Shown here: piece after piece, positions 1-8,707 of the stretch | Layout of the letters: the number at the start of each line of letters is the position of its first letter | How positions within the stretch are numbered: position 1 is the stretch's first letter | NCBI GenBank assembly: GCA_902599665.1 | Contig: CACKGK010000001.1 | Span: 84,427 to 148,426, forward strand | Origin: an uncultured Pelagibacteraceae bacterium | Lineage (GTDB): Bacteria; Pseudomonadota; Alphaproteobacteria; Pelagibacterales; Pelagibacteraceae | Reading direction: 5' to 3' | Length of the DNA stretch: 64,000 nt | Made by a program: the position numbers and the translations under genes | Notes under the pieces: generated by a model | The model's input: only the letters and a program-made list of their open reading frames with translations | What the model was told of the DNA's origin: nothing | Database searches by the model: none

Positions 1-519
1 TTTTAAATTAATTCTATCTCCTTTAGATCTTTCAATAAGTATATTTTTAATTTCCTGGGAAAGATTAAATTTCTTTTCTTTTAAAAAATTATTAATTATA
101 ATATTCAAAGATCGAGAATCATCTTCGTAAACAGGAGTGCAAATCTCCTTTTTCTCTTTTTCAATTAAATTTCGTAACTTAGATTTTTTTTCTAAATTTG
201 AACATTTAATTATTATTTTTATTTCAATTTCTTTTTTTTCAACAATATCACTTATGAGATCAGTTAATTTATCAGTCGCTCTTGAGATGATAATTATTTT
301 ATTTGTTTCAAATAGAGATTTAGTTAACAAACTTGATAAAAATTCTTCTTTATTATTTAAAATTTCCTTTTCATCATATTTTAATACTTCACCTTTAAAA
401 TCTTTTAGATAATAATTTTGAATGATATCTTGTTTTATACCTTCATTATTCCCATAAATTAGATGAATATTAAAATTTAGCAAATTAAGTTTTTCTAATT
501 CAAAACTTTTAATTATCAT
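1..519 (-). CDS. holA: DNA polymerase III delta subunit HolA, 5' part only
   Basis: The frame opens with ATG at 519 and stays open to the window edge, so about the first 173 codons are seen. HolA loads the sliding clamp as the delta subunit of the clamp-loader complex. The visible part starts [10 protein letters not shown] and has the family layout of an early glycine (NIHLIYGNNEG), then ISRATDKLIDLI and a later DDSRSLNIIINNFL stretch, where HolA proteins carry their AAA+ N-terminal region. It overlaps the lptE stop by 11 bases and closes a leuS-lptE-holA series, the same order as in Escherichia coli. The C-terminal part lies outside the window. Divergence is high, so the call rests on order plus weak motifs. 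Confidence 0.8.
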   Translation of the reverse strand, partial: MIIKSFELEKLNLLNFNIHLIYGNNEGIKQDIIQNYYLKDFKGEVLKYDEKEILNNKEEFLSSLLTKSLFETNKIIIISRATDKLTDLISDIVEKKEIEIKIIIKCSNLEKKSKLRNLIEKEKKEICTPVYEDDSRSLNIIINNFLKEKKFNLSQEIKNILIERSKGDRINLK

Positions 520-985
520 CTAAATTAATAATTGAAGACATAATGTTGTCACTAAGAATTCCAGCTAAATTTTCTAAAATAATATCTTCTGTTTGCTCTA
601 ATTTAAATTGATCAGATTCATTATTGTAAATACTATTTTTTTCGATTTCATTAATAATTCTTACTGAATTATTATAAATAACTTTATACTCAACTTTAAC
701 ACTCATCTTAAATTTTAATGGATCTCCCTTTGAGTCTTTAGATACTGTTTTTCTTTCTTTAAATGAATTTATCTCAATTGTATAATTTTTCTTTTTTCCA
801 TCATCGCTCTGTTTAATAAATTTAAGTTTATTCTCTATAATCTTATTTATATCTTTTTCACCAGTTAATAAAACTTCTTTGATTTGAAAATCATAATCTT
901 TTTCAATGAAGATTGGTTTATAAGAGCATGAAGTTAGTAAAAAAATTAATAAAAGAATTTTAGTTTTGCTTAAAATGTTATTCAT
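509..985 (-). CDS. lptE: LPS-assembly lipoprotein LptE
   Basis: 158-aa outer-membrane lipoprotein. LptE plugs the LptD barrel that delivers lipopolysaccharide to the cell surface. The N-terminus is a lipoprotein signal peptide with lipobox LLTSC (Cys 20), followed by SYKPIF, typical of the start of mature LptE. The rest is the expected alternation of short beta strands. It overlaps the end of leuS by 8 bases and holA by 11, so the three are probably translated as one operon. Primary sequence is poorly conserved in this family; the position between leuS and holA is the stronger argument. Confidence 0.85.
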   Translation of the reverse strand: MNNILSKTKILLLIFLLTSCSYKPIFIEKDYDFQIKEVLLTGEKDINKIIENKLKFIKQSDDGKKKNYTIEINSFKERKTVSKDSKGDPLKFKMSVKVEYKVIYNNSVRIINEIEKNSIYNNESDQFKLEQTEDIILENLAGILSDNIMSSIINLDDN

Positions 986-3524
986 TTGTCAATAGATTGA
1001 TTAATCTGTTTTTCACAAAAATTATTTTCCTAATAGACTTATCTTTTAAATATTTTTCTGACAATTTATTTAATTTTATCTTATTCATTAGACTCTCTTG
1101 ATCTATGTCTCTATTTTCATTTAAAATAGCCCTCTTTTTTCCATTTATTTGAATAACGTAATCTATTTTTTCTTCTACTAAAAGACTTTTATCTATTTTG
1201 GGCCATTCAATTTTTTCCAAAAAACTTAAGTCATCTAAGCATTCTGCTGAGAAGTGTGGTATTGCTGGAGAAAATAAAATTAACATTTTTTTATAACATT
1301 CCTTAAGGATTGTACTATTGATCTCTCTATCGATTATTTTATTAAGAAAATTATATGTCTCATAAATATTTGCAACAATTACATTGTAGTTAAAACCTTC
1401 TAAGTTATTAGTTATTTTATCTATCATTTGATTAGCAAATTTTTCTAGATTTATATTTTCTGAATTATTATCATTATCTCTATTAATTTTTTCTTTAATT
1501 TTATTATGTAGCAACCATAATTTCTGTAAAAATTTGTAAGATGCAATCATTCCTTGCTCGGACCATTGTACATCTTTTTCAGGAGGACTGTCTGATAATA
1601 TAAATAGTCTTACAGCATCCGCTCCATAATTCTTAATTATATTTTCAGGATCAATAACATTTTTTTTTGATTTGGACATCGACTCTGATGGGCCTACTGT
1701 AACTTTATGATTTTGGTCATCTTTTTTATAAAATTGATTTCCTACCAACTCTATTTCATCAGGGCTTAACCAATTATTGTTTTTATCTTTGTATGTTTCA
1801 TGACAAACCATACCTTGTGTAAATAAACCTTCAAAAGGTTCTTTGAATTTAAAATTATCATTTTTGTAACCTAAGGCTTTTATAAAAAATCTAGAGTAGA
1901 GTAGGTGAAGAATTGCATGTTCGACGCCACCAATATACTGATCTACAGGCATCCAATAATCAATTTCCTCTTGTGTATATCCATACTCAAAGTTGTTTGA
2001 TGAACAAAATCTAAGATAGTACCAAGAAGAGCAAACAAAAGTATCTAAAGTATCAGTTTCTCTAGTATATTTTTTTCCATTAATAGTAATATTCTTCCAA
2101 TCTGTTTTTGCGTCTAATGGATTACCTTTTGAATTTAAATTTACATTTTCTGGGAGTTTTACAGGTAAATCTTTTTTTGGAATTGTTGTGACATTTCCAT
2201 TTTCATCATAGGCCATAGGTATTGGACATCCCCAATATCTCTGTCTAGAAACTCCCCAATCTTTAAGTCTAAAATTAATTTTTTTTTGACCGATTTTTTT
2301 TTCCTCTAAAATGTCAATTGTTTTTATAATTGACTCTTCTGGTACTTTTAGATTGTTAAGAAATTCAGAATTTATTAAAGAACCAGGGCCAGAATAAGCT
2401 TCATCTTTAACCTCAAAATTATCACTTTCATCGTTTGGTTTAACTACGGTTTTAATATTAAGATTATACTTTTTAGCAAAATCAAAATCCCTTTGATCAT
2501 GAGCGGGACAACCAAATACTGCACCAAAACCATAATCCATTAAAACAAAATTAGCGAAGAAAACAGGAACTTTTTGGCTTGGATTTAAAGGATTTATTGC
2601 AACTAAGTTTGTTTTAAAGCCAATTTTTTCACCAATTGCAATTGCTTCTTCAGTAGTTCCAGTTTTTGAACATTCTTTTTTAAACTCTTGAAATTTTTTA
2701 TCATTTATAAAATATTTTGAAACTTCATGATCTACAGAAAGTGCTAAAAACGAAAATCCAAATAAAGTGTCTGGTCTTGTTGTAAAACATTTGATCTCTT
2801 TTACTGGCAGGTTTCCTTCTGTTTTAAACGAAATTTCACAGCCAAAAGATTTACCTATCCAATTTTTTTGCATCACTTTAACTTTATTCGGCCATTGCTT
2901 TAAGTTATCTAAACCATCCAATAATTCTTGTGAGAATTTTGAAATATTAAAAAACCACTGATTTAATTTTTTACGTTCAACAACTGCTCCAGATCTCCAT
3001 CCTTTCCCATCAATAACTTGCTCATTTGCGAGCACTGTTTGATCGACCGGGTCCCAGTTGACATAGTTTTCTTTTCTATAAACCAATCCTTTTTCATAGA
3101 GCTCTAAAAAAAATAATTGTTGATGTTTGTAATATTCTTCTGAACATGTTGAAATTTCTCTATCCCAATCGATAGAAAGACCTAGTTTTTTTAACTGTTC
3201 TTTCATTGTTAATATATTTTTATTTGTCCATTCTTTAGGATCTAAATTATTTTCCCTTGCCGCATTTTCTGCTGGCATACCAAATGCATCCCAACCCATT
3301 GGATGCATTACGTTAAAGCCTTGTAAAGTTTTATAACGAGATAAAACATCACCTATAGTATAATTTCTTACATGACCCATATGAATTTTTCCTGAGGGAT
3401 ATGGAAACATTTCAAGGCAATAAAATTTTTTTTTAGAGTGGTCTACTTTAGATTGAAAAACTTTTGATTTAAGCCACTTATCTTGCCATTTCTCTTCGAC
3501 AGTTTTAAAATTATATCTTTCCAT
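978..3524 (-). CDS. leuS: Leucyl-tRNA synthetase
   Basis: 848-aa class Ia aminoacyl-tRNA synthetase that charges tRNA-Leu in the cytoplasm. The HIGH motif appears as HMGH (residues 48-51, after PYPSGKI) and the KMSKS loop as SMSKS near residue 617. The large editing (CP1) domain lies between about residues 225 and 420, with the TTRPDTLFG motif at its start. Length is normal for a bacterial LeuRS. It is the first gene of the leuS-lptE-holA series, and a DUF3576 lipoprotein gene lies 29 bases upstream on the same strand. Confidence 0.98.
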   Translation of the reverse strand: MERYNFKTVEEKWQDKWLKSKVFQSKVDHSKKKFYCLEMFPYPSGKIHMGHVRNYTIGDVLSRYKTLQGFNVMHPMGWDAFGMPAENAARENNLDPKEWTNKNILTMKEQLKKLGLSIDWDREISTCSEEYYKHQQLFFLELYEKGLVYRKENYVNWDPVDQTVLANEQVIDGKGWRSGAVVERKKLNQWFFNISKFSQELLDGLDNLKQWPNKVKVMQKNWIGKSFGCEISFKTEGNLPVKEIKCFTTRPDTLFGFSFLALSVDHEVSKYFINDKKFQEFKKECSKTGTTEEAIAIGEKIGFKTNLVAINPLNPSQKVPVFFANFVLMDYGFGAVFGCPAHDQRDFDFAKKYNLNIKTVVKPNDESDNFEVKDEAYSGPGSLINSEFLNNLKVPEESIIKTIDILEEKKIGQKKINFRLKDWGVSRQRYWGCPIPMAYDENGNVTTIPKKDLPVKLPENVNLNSKGNPLDAKTDWKNITINGKKYTRETDTLDTFVCSSWYYLRFCSSNNFEYGYTQEEIDYWMPVDQYIGGVEHAILHLLYSRFFIKALGYKNDNFKFKEPFEGLFTQGMVCHETYKDKNNNWLSPDEIELVGNQFYKKDDQNHKVTVGPSESMSKSKKNVIDPENIIKNYGADAVRLFILSDSPPEKDVQWSEQGMIASYKFLQKLWLLHNKIKEKINRDNDNNSENINLEKFANQMIDKITNNLEGFNYNVIVANIYETYNFLNKIIDREINSTILKECYKKMLILFSPAIPHFSAECLDDLSFLEKIEWPKIDKSLLVEEKIDYVIQINGKKRAILNENRDIDQESLMNKIKLNKLSEKYLKDKSIRKIIFVKNRLINLLTNE

Positions 3525-3553
3525 TGGATTAAATTAAAATATTACTTTTTTAA

Positions 3554-4129
3554 TTATCTTGTTGTATTGACAGAACTCCCTTTATAGGGCTTGAAATTTT
3601 TATCGTCATTTTGTTTTTTATAAACTACTGCTTTTGATAAAATCTGTTTTTTTAGCTCTGCAGATAATGACCCTGTCTTTTGTGAAACTTTGCAGCTTGC
3701 TACTTGATTACATTTTTTATAAAAAACTTTTATATCTAAAGCGTCTGATCTAATCTCATTTGTTAAAAAGCGAATTGATATTTTTACAGACTCATCAAGA
3801 CTATTACCATCTGAATACCAATCTGTAATAATTATTCCACCACTGTAATTTACAGATGAAAGAGGCATAAAATCTAAAGTATCAAGAGATGCTCTCCACA
3901 ACTCATTTGCACTAGCAAACAAAAAATCTCCTCCTTTTAGGTTTTTTCCAAAGTTATCTAATCTAAAACCTCTACCCTCTTCTAAATTCTTTTTAACTCT
4001 CTCTCGAGGATCTGGAGATGTTTTCCTTGCATCTCCTCCTGGTAAGTTTTCTATGTTTTTACAGGAATTAAGAGCAAATAATGCTATGATAAAAAATAAT
4101 ATAATTTTAAAATTTAATATTTTTGGCAT
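3554..4129 (-). CDS. DUF3576 family lipoprotein
   Basis: 191-aa predicted lipoprotein with a signal peptide ending FALNSC (lipobox Cys 23). The mature part starts KNIENLPGGDARKTSPDPRERVKKN and contains WRASLDTLDFMPL and GGIIITDWY, matching what I recall of the alphaproteobacterial DUF3576 family. Function is unknown. It lies just upstream of leuS, as in many alphaproteobacteria, and is probably outer-membrane anchored. The family name is from memory of the motifs. Confidence 0.8.
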   Translation of the reverse strand: MPKILNFKIILFFIIALFALNSCKNIENLPGGDARKTSPDPRERVKKNLEEGRGFRLDNFGKNLKGGDFLFASANELWRASLDTLDFMPLSSVNYSGGIIITDWYSDGNSLDESVKISIRFLTNEIRSDALDIKVFYKKCNQVASCKVSQKTGSLSAELKKQILSKAVVYKKQNDDKNFKPYKGSSVNTTR

Positions 4130-4312
4130 AAAGCTTTAAAAATTAGTAATAGATTAAAAAACAGGATAATTAAAAGATTTTTTTTATAAATGTTAAAAAT
4201 GCCATATAATTCAACATATTAGGTGATGTAAAAATACAACACTACCATAAAAAAAGATCTCTCACTAAACTATAAGCAAGGAAAATAGGCAAATATTGAT
4301 AATAATCGCTAT

Positions 4313-4326
4313 GTTTAATATTAAAC
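4313..4326. promoter_or_regulatory. Perfect 14-bp palindrome in the porin leader
   Basis: GTTTAATATTAAAC is an exact inverted repeat ending 20 bases before the porin start codon, just upstream of the Shine-Dalgarno-like GAAAGG (4333-4338). It lies in a 217-base gap, long for this genome, that also has TATAAT at 4205-4210. It could be an operator or a weak RNA hairpin near the ribosome site. AT-rich palindromes arise by chance easily, so a role is only inferred. Confidence 0.35.
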
Positions 4327-4346
4327 AATTAACGAAAGGTAATAAT

Positions 4347-5294
4347 ATGAACAATCTAAAGAAAATAGGGTTGACAGCATTAGGTACTGCAATGGTAGCA
4401 AGTTCAGCACAAGCTGCTACAGTTTCTGTATCTGCTGCAACTTCAATCTTTTTTGGTGGAGAAGATAACAGTAACTCTGGTAACGGTTGGTCAATGACTG
4501 ACCAAGTGTCTTTCAACGCGAGCGGTGAAATGGACAACGGTTTTACTATATCTACTCACTTACAAATCGACTCAGCAGCCGAGCAAGCAGCTGGTTATCA
4601 TTTTGATGACAGAAACTTGGTAATTGGAATGGGTGATGCAGGTACTTTAACTTATTCTGGACATGGTAGTTCAGGACCAGTTGGTGCTTGGGATGATTTA
4701 ACTCCTACAGCAAATGAAGAGTCTTGGAGTACAGCTCTCGGTGGATCAGCTGATGGACCAATCAATTCTGATACTTTAAATGATTCATTCATTTATGACT
4801 ATACATTTAGTGATGCAATTGCTCTTAAAGCTGCATATAAACCATCAAAAAGTGGTGGACTTGATAGTTCAACTGAATTCGGTGTTGCGTTCACAGGTAT
4901 CGATGGTTTAACTATTAAAGCTGCAATGGGTGAAAATAATGCTGCTGCGGATCAAGTAGACTTAACTGTATTTAGTGCAAACTATGCAATGGGTCCAATG
5001 ACGTTTGGTCTTCAATCAAACGAATCTGATCACAGCACATCATCAAACGATGAAGACTTCACAGCATACGGTGTATCATACGCTGTAAGCGATGATGTTT
5101 CTGTATCTTATGGTGTATCTACAATTGATTATTCTTCATCTTCAAAAGAAGATCAAGATTCATCTGCAGTAAGTGCTTCATTTACAGCAGGTGGTGTAGC
5201 AATTTCAGCTTCATATCAGGTTACTGATAACGTTGCTGGAACATCTACAGCGGATAACACAGGTTATGAAATAAACTTCTCTTTTGCATTCTAA
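4347..5294 (+). CDS. Outer-membrane porin
   Basis: 315-aa predicted beta-barrel porin. The chosen ATG at 4347 gives a clean signal peptide (MNNLKKIGLTALG..., cleavage after AQA at about residue 23) and has GAAAGG eight bases upstream; an in-frame start at 4296 would add an unlikely 17-residue leader. The mature protein is rich in Gly, Ser, Asp and alternating hydrophobic strands and ends in NFSFAF, with the terminal Phe typical of BAM substrates. Codon use is more GC-rich than its neighbours (for example AACGGT and GGT-rich stretches), as expected for a very abundant protein. A strong terminator follows. It resembles alphaproteobacterial porins in architecture; the specific solute is unknown. 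Confidence 0.85.
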   Translation: MNNLKKIGLTALGTAMVASSAQAATVSVSAATSIFFGGEDNSNSGNGWSMTDQVSFNASGEMDNGFTISTHLQIDSAAEQAAGYHFDDRNLVIGMGDAGTLTYSGHGSSGPVGAWDDLTPTANEESWSTALGGSADGPINSDTLNDSFIYDYTFSDAIALKAAYKPSKSGGLDSSTEFGVAFTGIDGLTIKAAMGENNAAADQVDLTVFSANYAMGPMTFGLQSNESDHSTSSNDEDFTAYGVSYAVSDDVSVSYGVSTIDYSSSSKEDQDSSAVSASFTAGGVAISASYQVTDNVAGTSTADNTGYEINFSFAF

Positions 5295-5316
5295 TTAAAG
5301 AGTTATTTTTTTATAT

Positions 5317-5347
5317 AAAAGGCCCCTTTATAGGGGCCTTTTTTTTT
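5317..5347 (+). terminator. Rho-independent terminator of the porin gene, probably bidirectional
   Basis: A 10-bp perfect stem, AAAAGGCCCC (5317-5326) and GGGGCCTTTT (5333-5342), with a 6-base loop and a T run to 5347. It begins 22 bases after the porin stop. On the other strand the same hairpin is followed by TTTTATATAA, so it can also end the ThiE-like transcript whose stop codon is at 5346-5348. This is one of only two clear intrinsic terminators in the window. Confidence 0.93.
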
Positions 5348-5873
5348 ACTTAAAAAACGAGATACCAGCAACACCAGCTGATTTTGTAAGATTAATTAAT
5401 CCAAAATTATCTTTTGATATACCACCAAGGGCCACAATTTCTTTGTATGAGAGTTTTGATATTAAATTAAATTTATTTATTCCTAAAAAGTTATTATTAT
5501 TTTTAAAGATTGACGATATAAAAATTTTATCGACATTTTGCTTCTCTTTAATTCTAATCTCTTTTAAGTTATGTGCTGATCCTAGTAATATGAAATTTTT
5601 TTTAAATTTATAACTAAGATGAGAAAAATTTTTATTGAAAGAAGGGAGATATGCACCATCTAAGTCTAATTTAATTGATAATTTTACATTATTAGATAGG
5701 AGAAATTTAAGTTTTTTTTTTCTACAATAATTTTTTAAAAAAAGAATTTCACCAATTCTGTAATTTTTTTTATAATTTCGGTATATTATTGTTGTATTTA
5801 AGTCTTGTTTATCAATATTACTTTTTTTAAATTCTTCTATAAAGTAATATTTTTTAATAAATTTATAATGCAT
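5346..5873 (-). CDS. Thiamine-phosphate synthase (ThiE/TenI)-like protein
   Basis: 175-aa protein with ThiE/TenI TIM-barrel motifs: LDLDGAYLP aligns with the usual GADGVHLG segment, ILLGSAHNLKE with the IGxSxH segment, and VALGGISKDN with the AIGGI segment near the C-terminus. ThiE joins the pyrimidine and thiazole halves of thiamine. Here the usual NDR/ND segment reads LSNNVKLS, so metal-binding residues may be altered; a TenI-like or degenerate role is possible. The start at 5873 shares the palindrome ATGCAT with the start of the divergent yggS; an in-frame ATG at 5885 is possible. Confidence 0.65.
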   Translation of the reverse strand: MHYKFIKKYYFIEEFKKSNIDKQDLNTTIIYRNYKKNYRIGEILFLKNYCRKKKLKFLLSNNVKLSIKLDLDGAYLPSFNKNFSHLSYKFKKNFILLGSAHNLKEIRIKEKQNVDKIFISSIFKNNNNFLGINKFNLISKLSYKEIVALGGISKDNFGLINLTKSAGVAGISFFK

Positions 5874-6530
5874 AAAACAGTTCAAAACCTAATATCAATT
5901 CAAAATCAAATTAAATCAAAATTAGTGGACTTAAATGTAAAAGAAAGAATACCAAAAATAATTGCAGTTTCAAAAACATTTAAGATTGATCACATTTTGC
6001 CATTAATTGAATATGGTCATTTAGACTATGGTGAAAACAAAGTTCAAGAAGCACTAGAAAAATGGACTGATATAAAAAATCAAAATAACAAAATCAATCT
6101 TCATTTAATAGGTAAATTACAGACTAATAAAGTTAAATTTGCTGTTAAAATTTTTGATTATATTCATTCATTAGATAACGAAAAATTGGCAAAAAAAATA
6201 GCGGATGAACAACAAAAACAAAGCAAAAAACCAAAAATTTTTATTCAGATTAATCTTGGGGAGGAGGATCAAAAATCTGGGATACTAATAAATGATTTAA
6301 CTGAATTTTATAATTATTCACAAAATCTTAATTTAAATATTATTGGATTAATGTGTATACCTCCATTTAATGAGGACTCGACAAAGTTTTTTATGAAAAT
6401 GAGTGAGCTTAATGAAAAAATTAATCAAAATGAATTAAGCATGGGAATGTCCTCAGATTACATGAAAGCTGTAGAATATAAATCTACATTCTTACGTATA
6501 GGTTCAAATATATTTGGACAAAGAGGTTAG
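5868..6530 (+). CDS. yggS: PLP homeostasis protein, YggS/PROSC family
   Basis: 220-aa cytoplasmic protein that binds pyridoxal phosphate without a known enzyme activity and buffers vitamin B6 levels. The PLP lysine sits in IIAVSKT, followed by YGENKVQEALEKW, HLIGKLQTNKVK and the C-terminal MGMSSDYMKAVE and LRIGSNIFGQR motifs that define the family. The start at 5868 (MHKTVQNL) abuts the start of the divergent ThiE-like gene. The stop codon TAG overlaps the stop of the convergent L,D-transpeptidase gene within TTAG. Confidence 0.95.
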   Translation: MHKTVQNLISIQNQIKSKLVDLNVKERIPKIIAVSKTFKIDHILPLIEYGHLDYGENKVQEALEKWTDIKNQNNKINLHLIGKLQTNKVKFAVKIFDYIHSLDNEKLAKKIADEQQKQSKKPKIFIQINLGEEDQKSGILINDLTEFYNYSQNLNLNIIGLMCIPPFNEDSTKFFMKMSELNEKINQNELSMGMSSDYMKAVEYKSTFLRIGSNIFGQRG

Positions 6531-7021
6531 GTTATTTTGATTTTTGTTCTTTTATTAATTAGTTTACACAATATTAAAAAATCTTTTTTTTTAAGAGCTA
6601 TACAACCAGCTGTAGGCTTATAATTTTTTGTGAGATGAAGAAAAATTGCACTTCCTTTTCCTAATTTAGTTTTTTGGGTATTATAATTAATTGGTATCAT
6701 TAAATCATATTTGCAGTCTTTCCTATATAATTTTTCATGCCTTAGCTTACGACTGACATTTATCAATTTATTATATTTTTTTTTATTTTTAATATCATCA
6801 CACCAACCCATAACTTTCCTTATTTTTATACACCTTAGCTTAGTTGTAGGTTTTAGAATTCTGTCAGCCCTATAATATATATTTCCTAATGAAAATGTGC
6901 CAATTGGGGTTTTCTTATCTCCTTCAATCTTTTTTTTAGTTAATCCTTTTTCTCCAATACTGCATTTAAAATAAAAGTCATCAAATTTAAGAGTTACTTT
7001 ATTTTTCAAAATAATTGTCAT
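6527..7021 (-). CDS. L,D-transpeptidase (YkuD) family protein
   Basis: 164-aa YkuD-domain protein. The active-site region reads IFLHLTKNYKPTAGCIAL, giving the family His and the catalytic Cys. Upstream GDKKTPIGTFSLG matches the conserved G-D-x-x-T-P-x-G-x-F motif. Such enzymes make 3-3 peptidoglycan cross-links or attach proteins to peptidoglycan. No signal peptide is visible, a feature I recall for short alphaproteobacterial members of about 165-170 residues. It is divergent from a winged-helix regulator 13 bases away and convergent with yggS. Confidence 0.88.
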   Translation of the reverse strand: MTIILKNKVTLKFDDFYFKCSIGEKGLTKKKIEGDKKTPIGTFSLGNIYYRADRILKPTTKLRCIKIRKVMGWCDDIKNKKKYNKLINVSRKLRHEKLYRKDCKYDLMIPINYNTQKTKLGKGSAIFLHLTKNYKPTAGCIALKKKDFLILCKLINKRTKIKIT

Positions 7022-7034
7022 ATCTTAATAATAT

Positions 7035-7604
7035 ATGAATAACCAAAATTTAGTAATTTATGACTTTAATATAATTTATGACATATTAAAGGAAATAGAG
7101 GACTATCTTAATTTCAACCTAATTAAAATTGAAAAATCTAAACTCGATATTCAAAAAATTAAAAATCAGGAAAATTTTTTGATTATTTCAAAAAAAGAAA
7201 TAGCTGGTTTTAAAAATCAAATCATAATTAATCAGTTTCCATTAGAAATTTCAAAGTTGGTAGAAAGTATAAACATTAAATTTTTAAAAAAAATATACAA
7301 TCAACAATCAGAAATAGATTTAGGGAGTTATAAATTAAATTTAAATTCCAGAAAAATATTCAATAGAACTAATTCACTTGATTTAACTGAAAGGGAAGCA
7401 AATATTATTGTTTTCCTTGAAAAATTAAAAAAACCAGTAAAAATTTCTCAACTCCAAACTGAAGTGTGGGGTCACAACTCAAAATTAGAAACTCATACTG
7501 TAGAAACACATATATATAGATTAAGAAAAAAAATTAATAAAAATTTTAAGGATAATAATTTTATAATAAGTACCAAGCAGGGCTACTCGATATCAAAAAA
7601 GTGA
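7035..7604 (+). CDS. OmpR-type winged-helix regulator with a degenerate receiver
   Basis: 189-aa protein. The C-terminal half (about residues 115-189) is an OmpR/PhoB-type winged helix: LTEREANIIVFL, ISQLQTEVWG, THTVETHIYRLRKKI and the final ISTKQGYSI are all diagnostic. The N-terminal half is too short and lacks a clear phospho-acceptor Asp, so control by phosphorylation is doubtful. It starts 13 bases from the divergent L,D-transpeptidase gene, which makes that gene a plausible target, but no operator is identified. Confidence 0.8.
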   Translation: MNNQNLVIYDFNIIYDILKEIEDYLNFNLIKIEKSKLDIQKIKNQENFLIISKKEIAGFKNQIIINQFPLEISKLVESINIKFLKKIYNQQSEIDLGSYKLNLNSRKIFNRTNSLDLTEREANIIVFLEKLKKPVKISQLQTEVWGHNSKLETHTVETHIYRLRKKINKNFKDNNFIISTKQGYSISKK

Positions 7605-7629
7605 AAACATCTCTAATTGACAATATAAT
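7601..7629 (+). promoter_or_regulatory. Candidate promoter of the ArfA-like gene
   Basis: A perfect -10 TATAAT (7624-7629) lies 17 bases after GTGAAA (7601-7606, four of six -35 matches). Transcription would start near 7636, about 11 bases before the ATG at 7647. The -10 is strong and the -35 weak; AT-rich DNA gives chance matches. Confidence 0.35.
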
Positions 7630-7646
7630 ATCCAACACTTTTAAAA

Positions 7647-7757
7647 ATGAAATCTAAAAAAAATTTTATTGCAAAAGATTTATATTCCAAAAAATATAAG
7701 CCTAGAATTGTAAAACCTAAAAAAGGTAAAGGTAGTTTTAAAAGGAAGAAAAAATAA
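7647..7757 (+). CDS. arfA: ArfA-like alternative ribosome-rescue factor, 36 aa
   Basis: A 36-codon gene between the regulator and the PfkB kinase. The C-terminal half reads KPKKGKGSFKRK, matching the KKGKGSYMRK core of Escherichia coli ArfA. The match extends without gaps over about 29 residues, with aligned Asn, Ile, Leu, aromatic, Arg and Val/Ile positions. ArfA frees ribosomes stalled on mRNAs without a stop codon by recruiting release factor 2. The peptide lacks the long hydrophobic tail of E. coli ArfA and ends right after the basic motif, as the active truncated form does. The comparison was made from memory by eye. Confidence 0.72.
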   Translation: MKSKKNFIAKDLYSKKYKPRIVKPKKGKGSFKRKKK

Positions 7758-7774
7758 ATTGTTGTTTATATTCT

Positions 7775-8704
7775 CTATAGTCTAGCCCCAATTTGTTGAA
7801 TGACTTTAGAAGACATTTCAGTTCCTTTATCCAAACTTTCTTTCAGTGACATATTATTTACATGTCCATGTAAAAAGCCCCCTGCAAAAAGATCCCCAGC
7901 TCCAGTTAAATCAACAATTTTAAGATCTTTTTTGATACCACATTCTACCACTTCATCCCCATTAATAGCAACAGCACCTTTTTCACCTCTAGTTAAGACA
8001 ATTATTTTACCAAGAGATTTGGAAAAGCTTATCACCTCATCAAAAGATTTTGCATCTATCAATGACATTATTTCTTGCTCATTGGCAAATGTTATATCCA
8101 ATTTATTTTTAACTAATTCTAAAAAATGTAGTTTATGTCGATCTACGCAAAACTGATCTGATAATGACATGGCAACTTTGTTTGCACTCTGAATAGCTTT
8201 TTCAAAAGCTTTTTTGGGCTCTCCTTCGTCCCAAAGGTAACCTTCTAGGAGTATTATTTCACTTTGTTTAATAGCATCAATACTTACATCATTTTCATTT
8301 ATTTTTCCTGCCGTACCTAAAAAAGTACACATCGTTCTCTCAGAGTCTGGAGTAACTAGTATTAAGCAAGTTCCAGTTGGAAGTTCCTCTTTTTTTTTAG
8401 AGTAAAAATATTTAACATTCTCCTGCTTTAAACCATCTTCGTATTTACTTCCAAGATCATCATCATTAACTTTGCCTATGAAACCCACCTCATTCCCGAG
8501 TTGGGATAAACCAACAATTGAATTAGCAACTGATCCTCCTGAAACTGTTTTTTCAATTTTAAGATTAGATAATAATTCTTTAAATTCTTTGTCATCAAAA
8601 ATTAATTTCATCGTACTTTTTGTTAAACTATTTTTAGCAATAAAATCGTCCTCTACTTTGCAAATTACATCTACAATTGCGTTTCCAATTCCTAGTATTT
8701 TCAT
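7775..8704 (-). CDS. PfkB-family sugar or nucleoside kinase (adenosine-kinase-like)
   Basis: 309-aa ribokinase-fold kinase. It begins ILGIGNAIVDVI, has the substrate-side motif SGGSVANSIVGL and the ATP/anion-hole motif DLTGAGDLFAGGFLHG with the catalytic Asp. The NAIVD start and GGSxANS motif fit the adenosine kinase-like branch often annotated simply as a PfkB carbohydrate kinase in alphaproteobacteria. The substrate cannot be fixed from sequence. It lies three bases after nth on the same strand, in a dapB-nth-pfkB series. Confidence 0.88.
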   Translation of the reverse strand: MKILGIGNAIVDVICKVEDDFIAKNSLTKSTMKLIFDDKEFKELLSNLKIEKTVSGGSVANSIVGLSQLGNEVGFIGKVNDDDLGSKYEDGLKQENVKYFYSKKKEELPTGTCLILVTPDSERTMCTFLGTAGKINENDVSIDAIKQSEIILLEGYLWDEGEPKKAFEKAIQSANKVAMSLSDQFCVDRHKLHFLELVKNKLDITFANEQEIMSLIDAKSFDEVISFSKSLGKIIVLTRGEKGAVAINGDEVVECGIKKDLKIVDLTGAGDLFAGGFLHGHVNNMSLKESLDKGTEMSSKVIQQIGARL

Positions 8705-8707
8705 TAA

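Noticed and set aside
137..412. Plus-strand frame of 91 codons inside holA
   Set aside because: It is the reverse of the holA coding sequence, rich in Phe/Ile/Ser as expected for a shadow frame, with no motif.
3525..3553. Separate promoter between the DUF3576 gene and leuS
   Set aside because: Only 29 AT-rich bases with no pair of hexamers at a usable spacing.
4265..4537. Minus-strand frame across the porin start
   Set aside because: It overlaps the porin signal peptide and leader in antisense; composition mirrors the porin codons.
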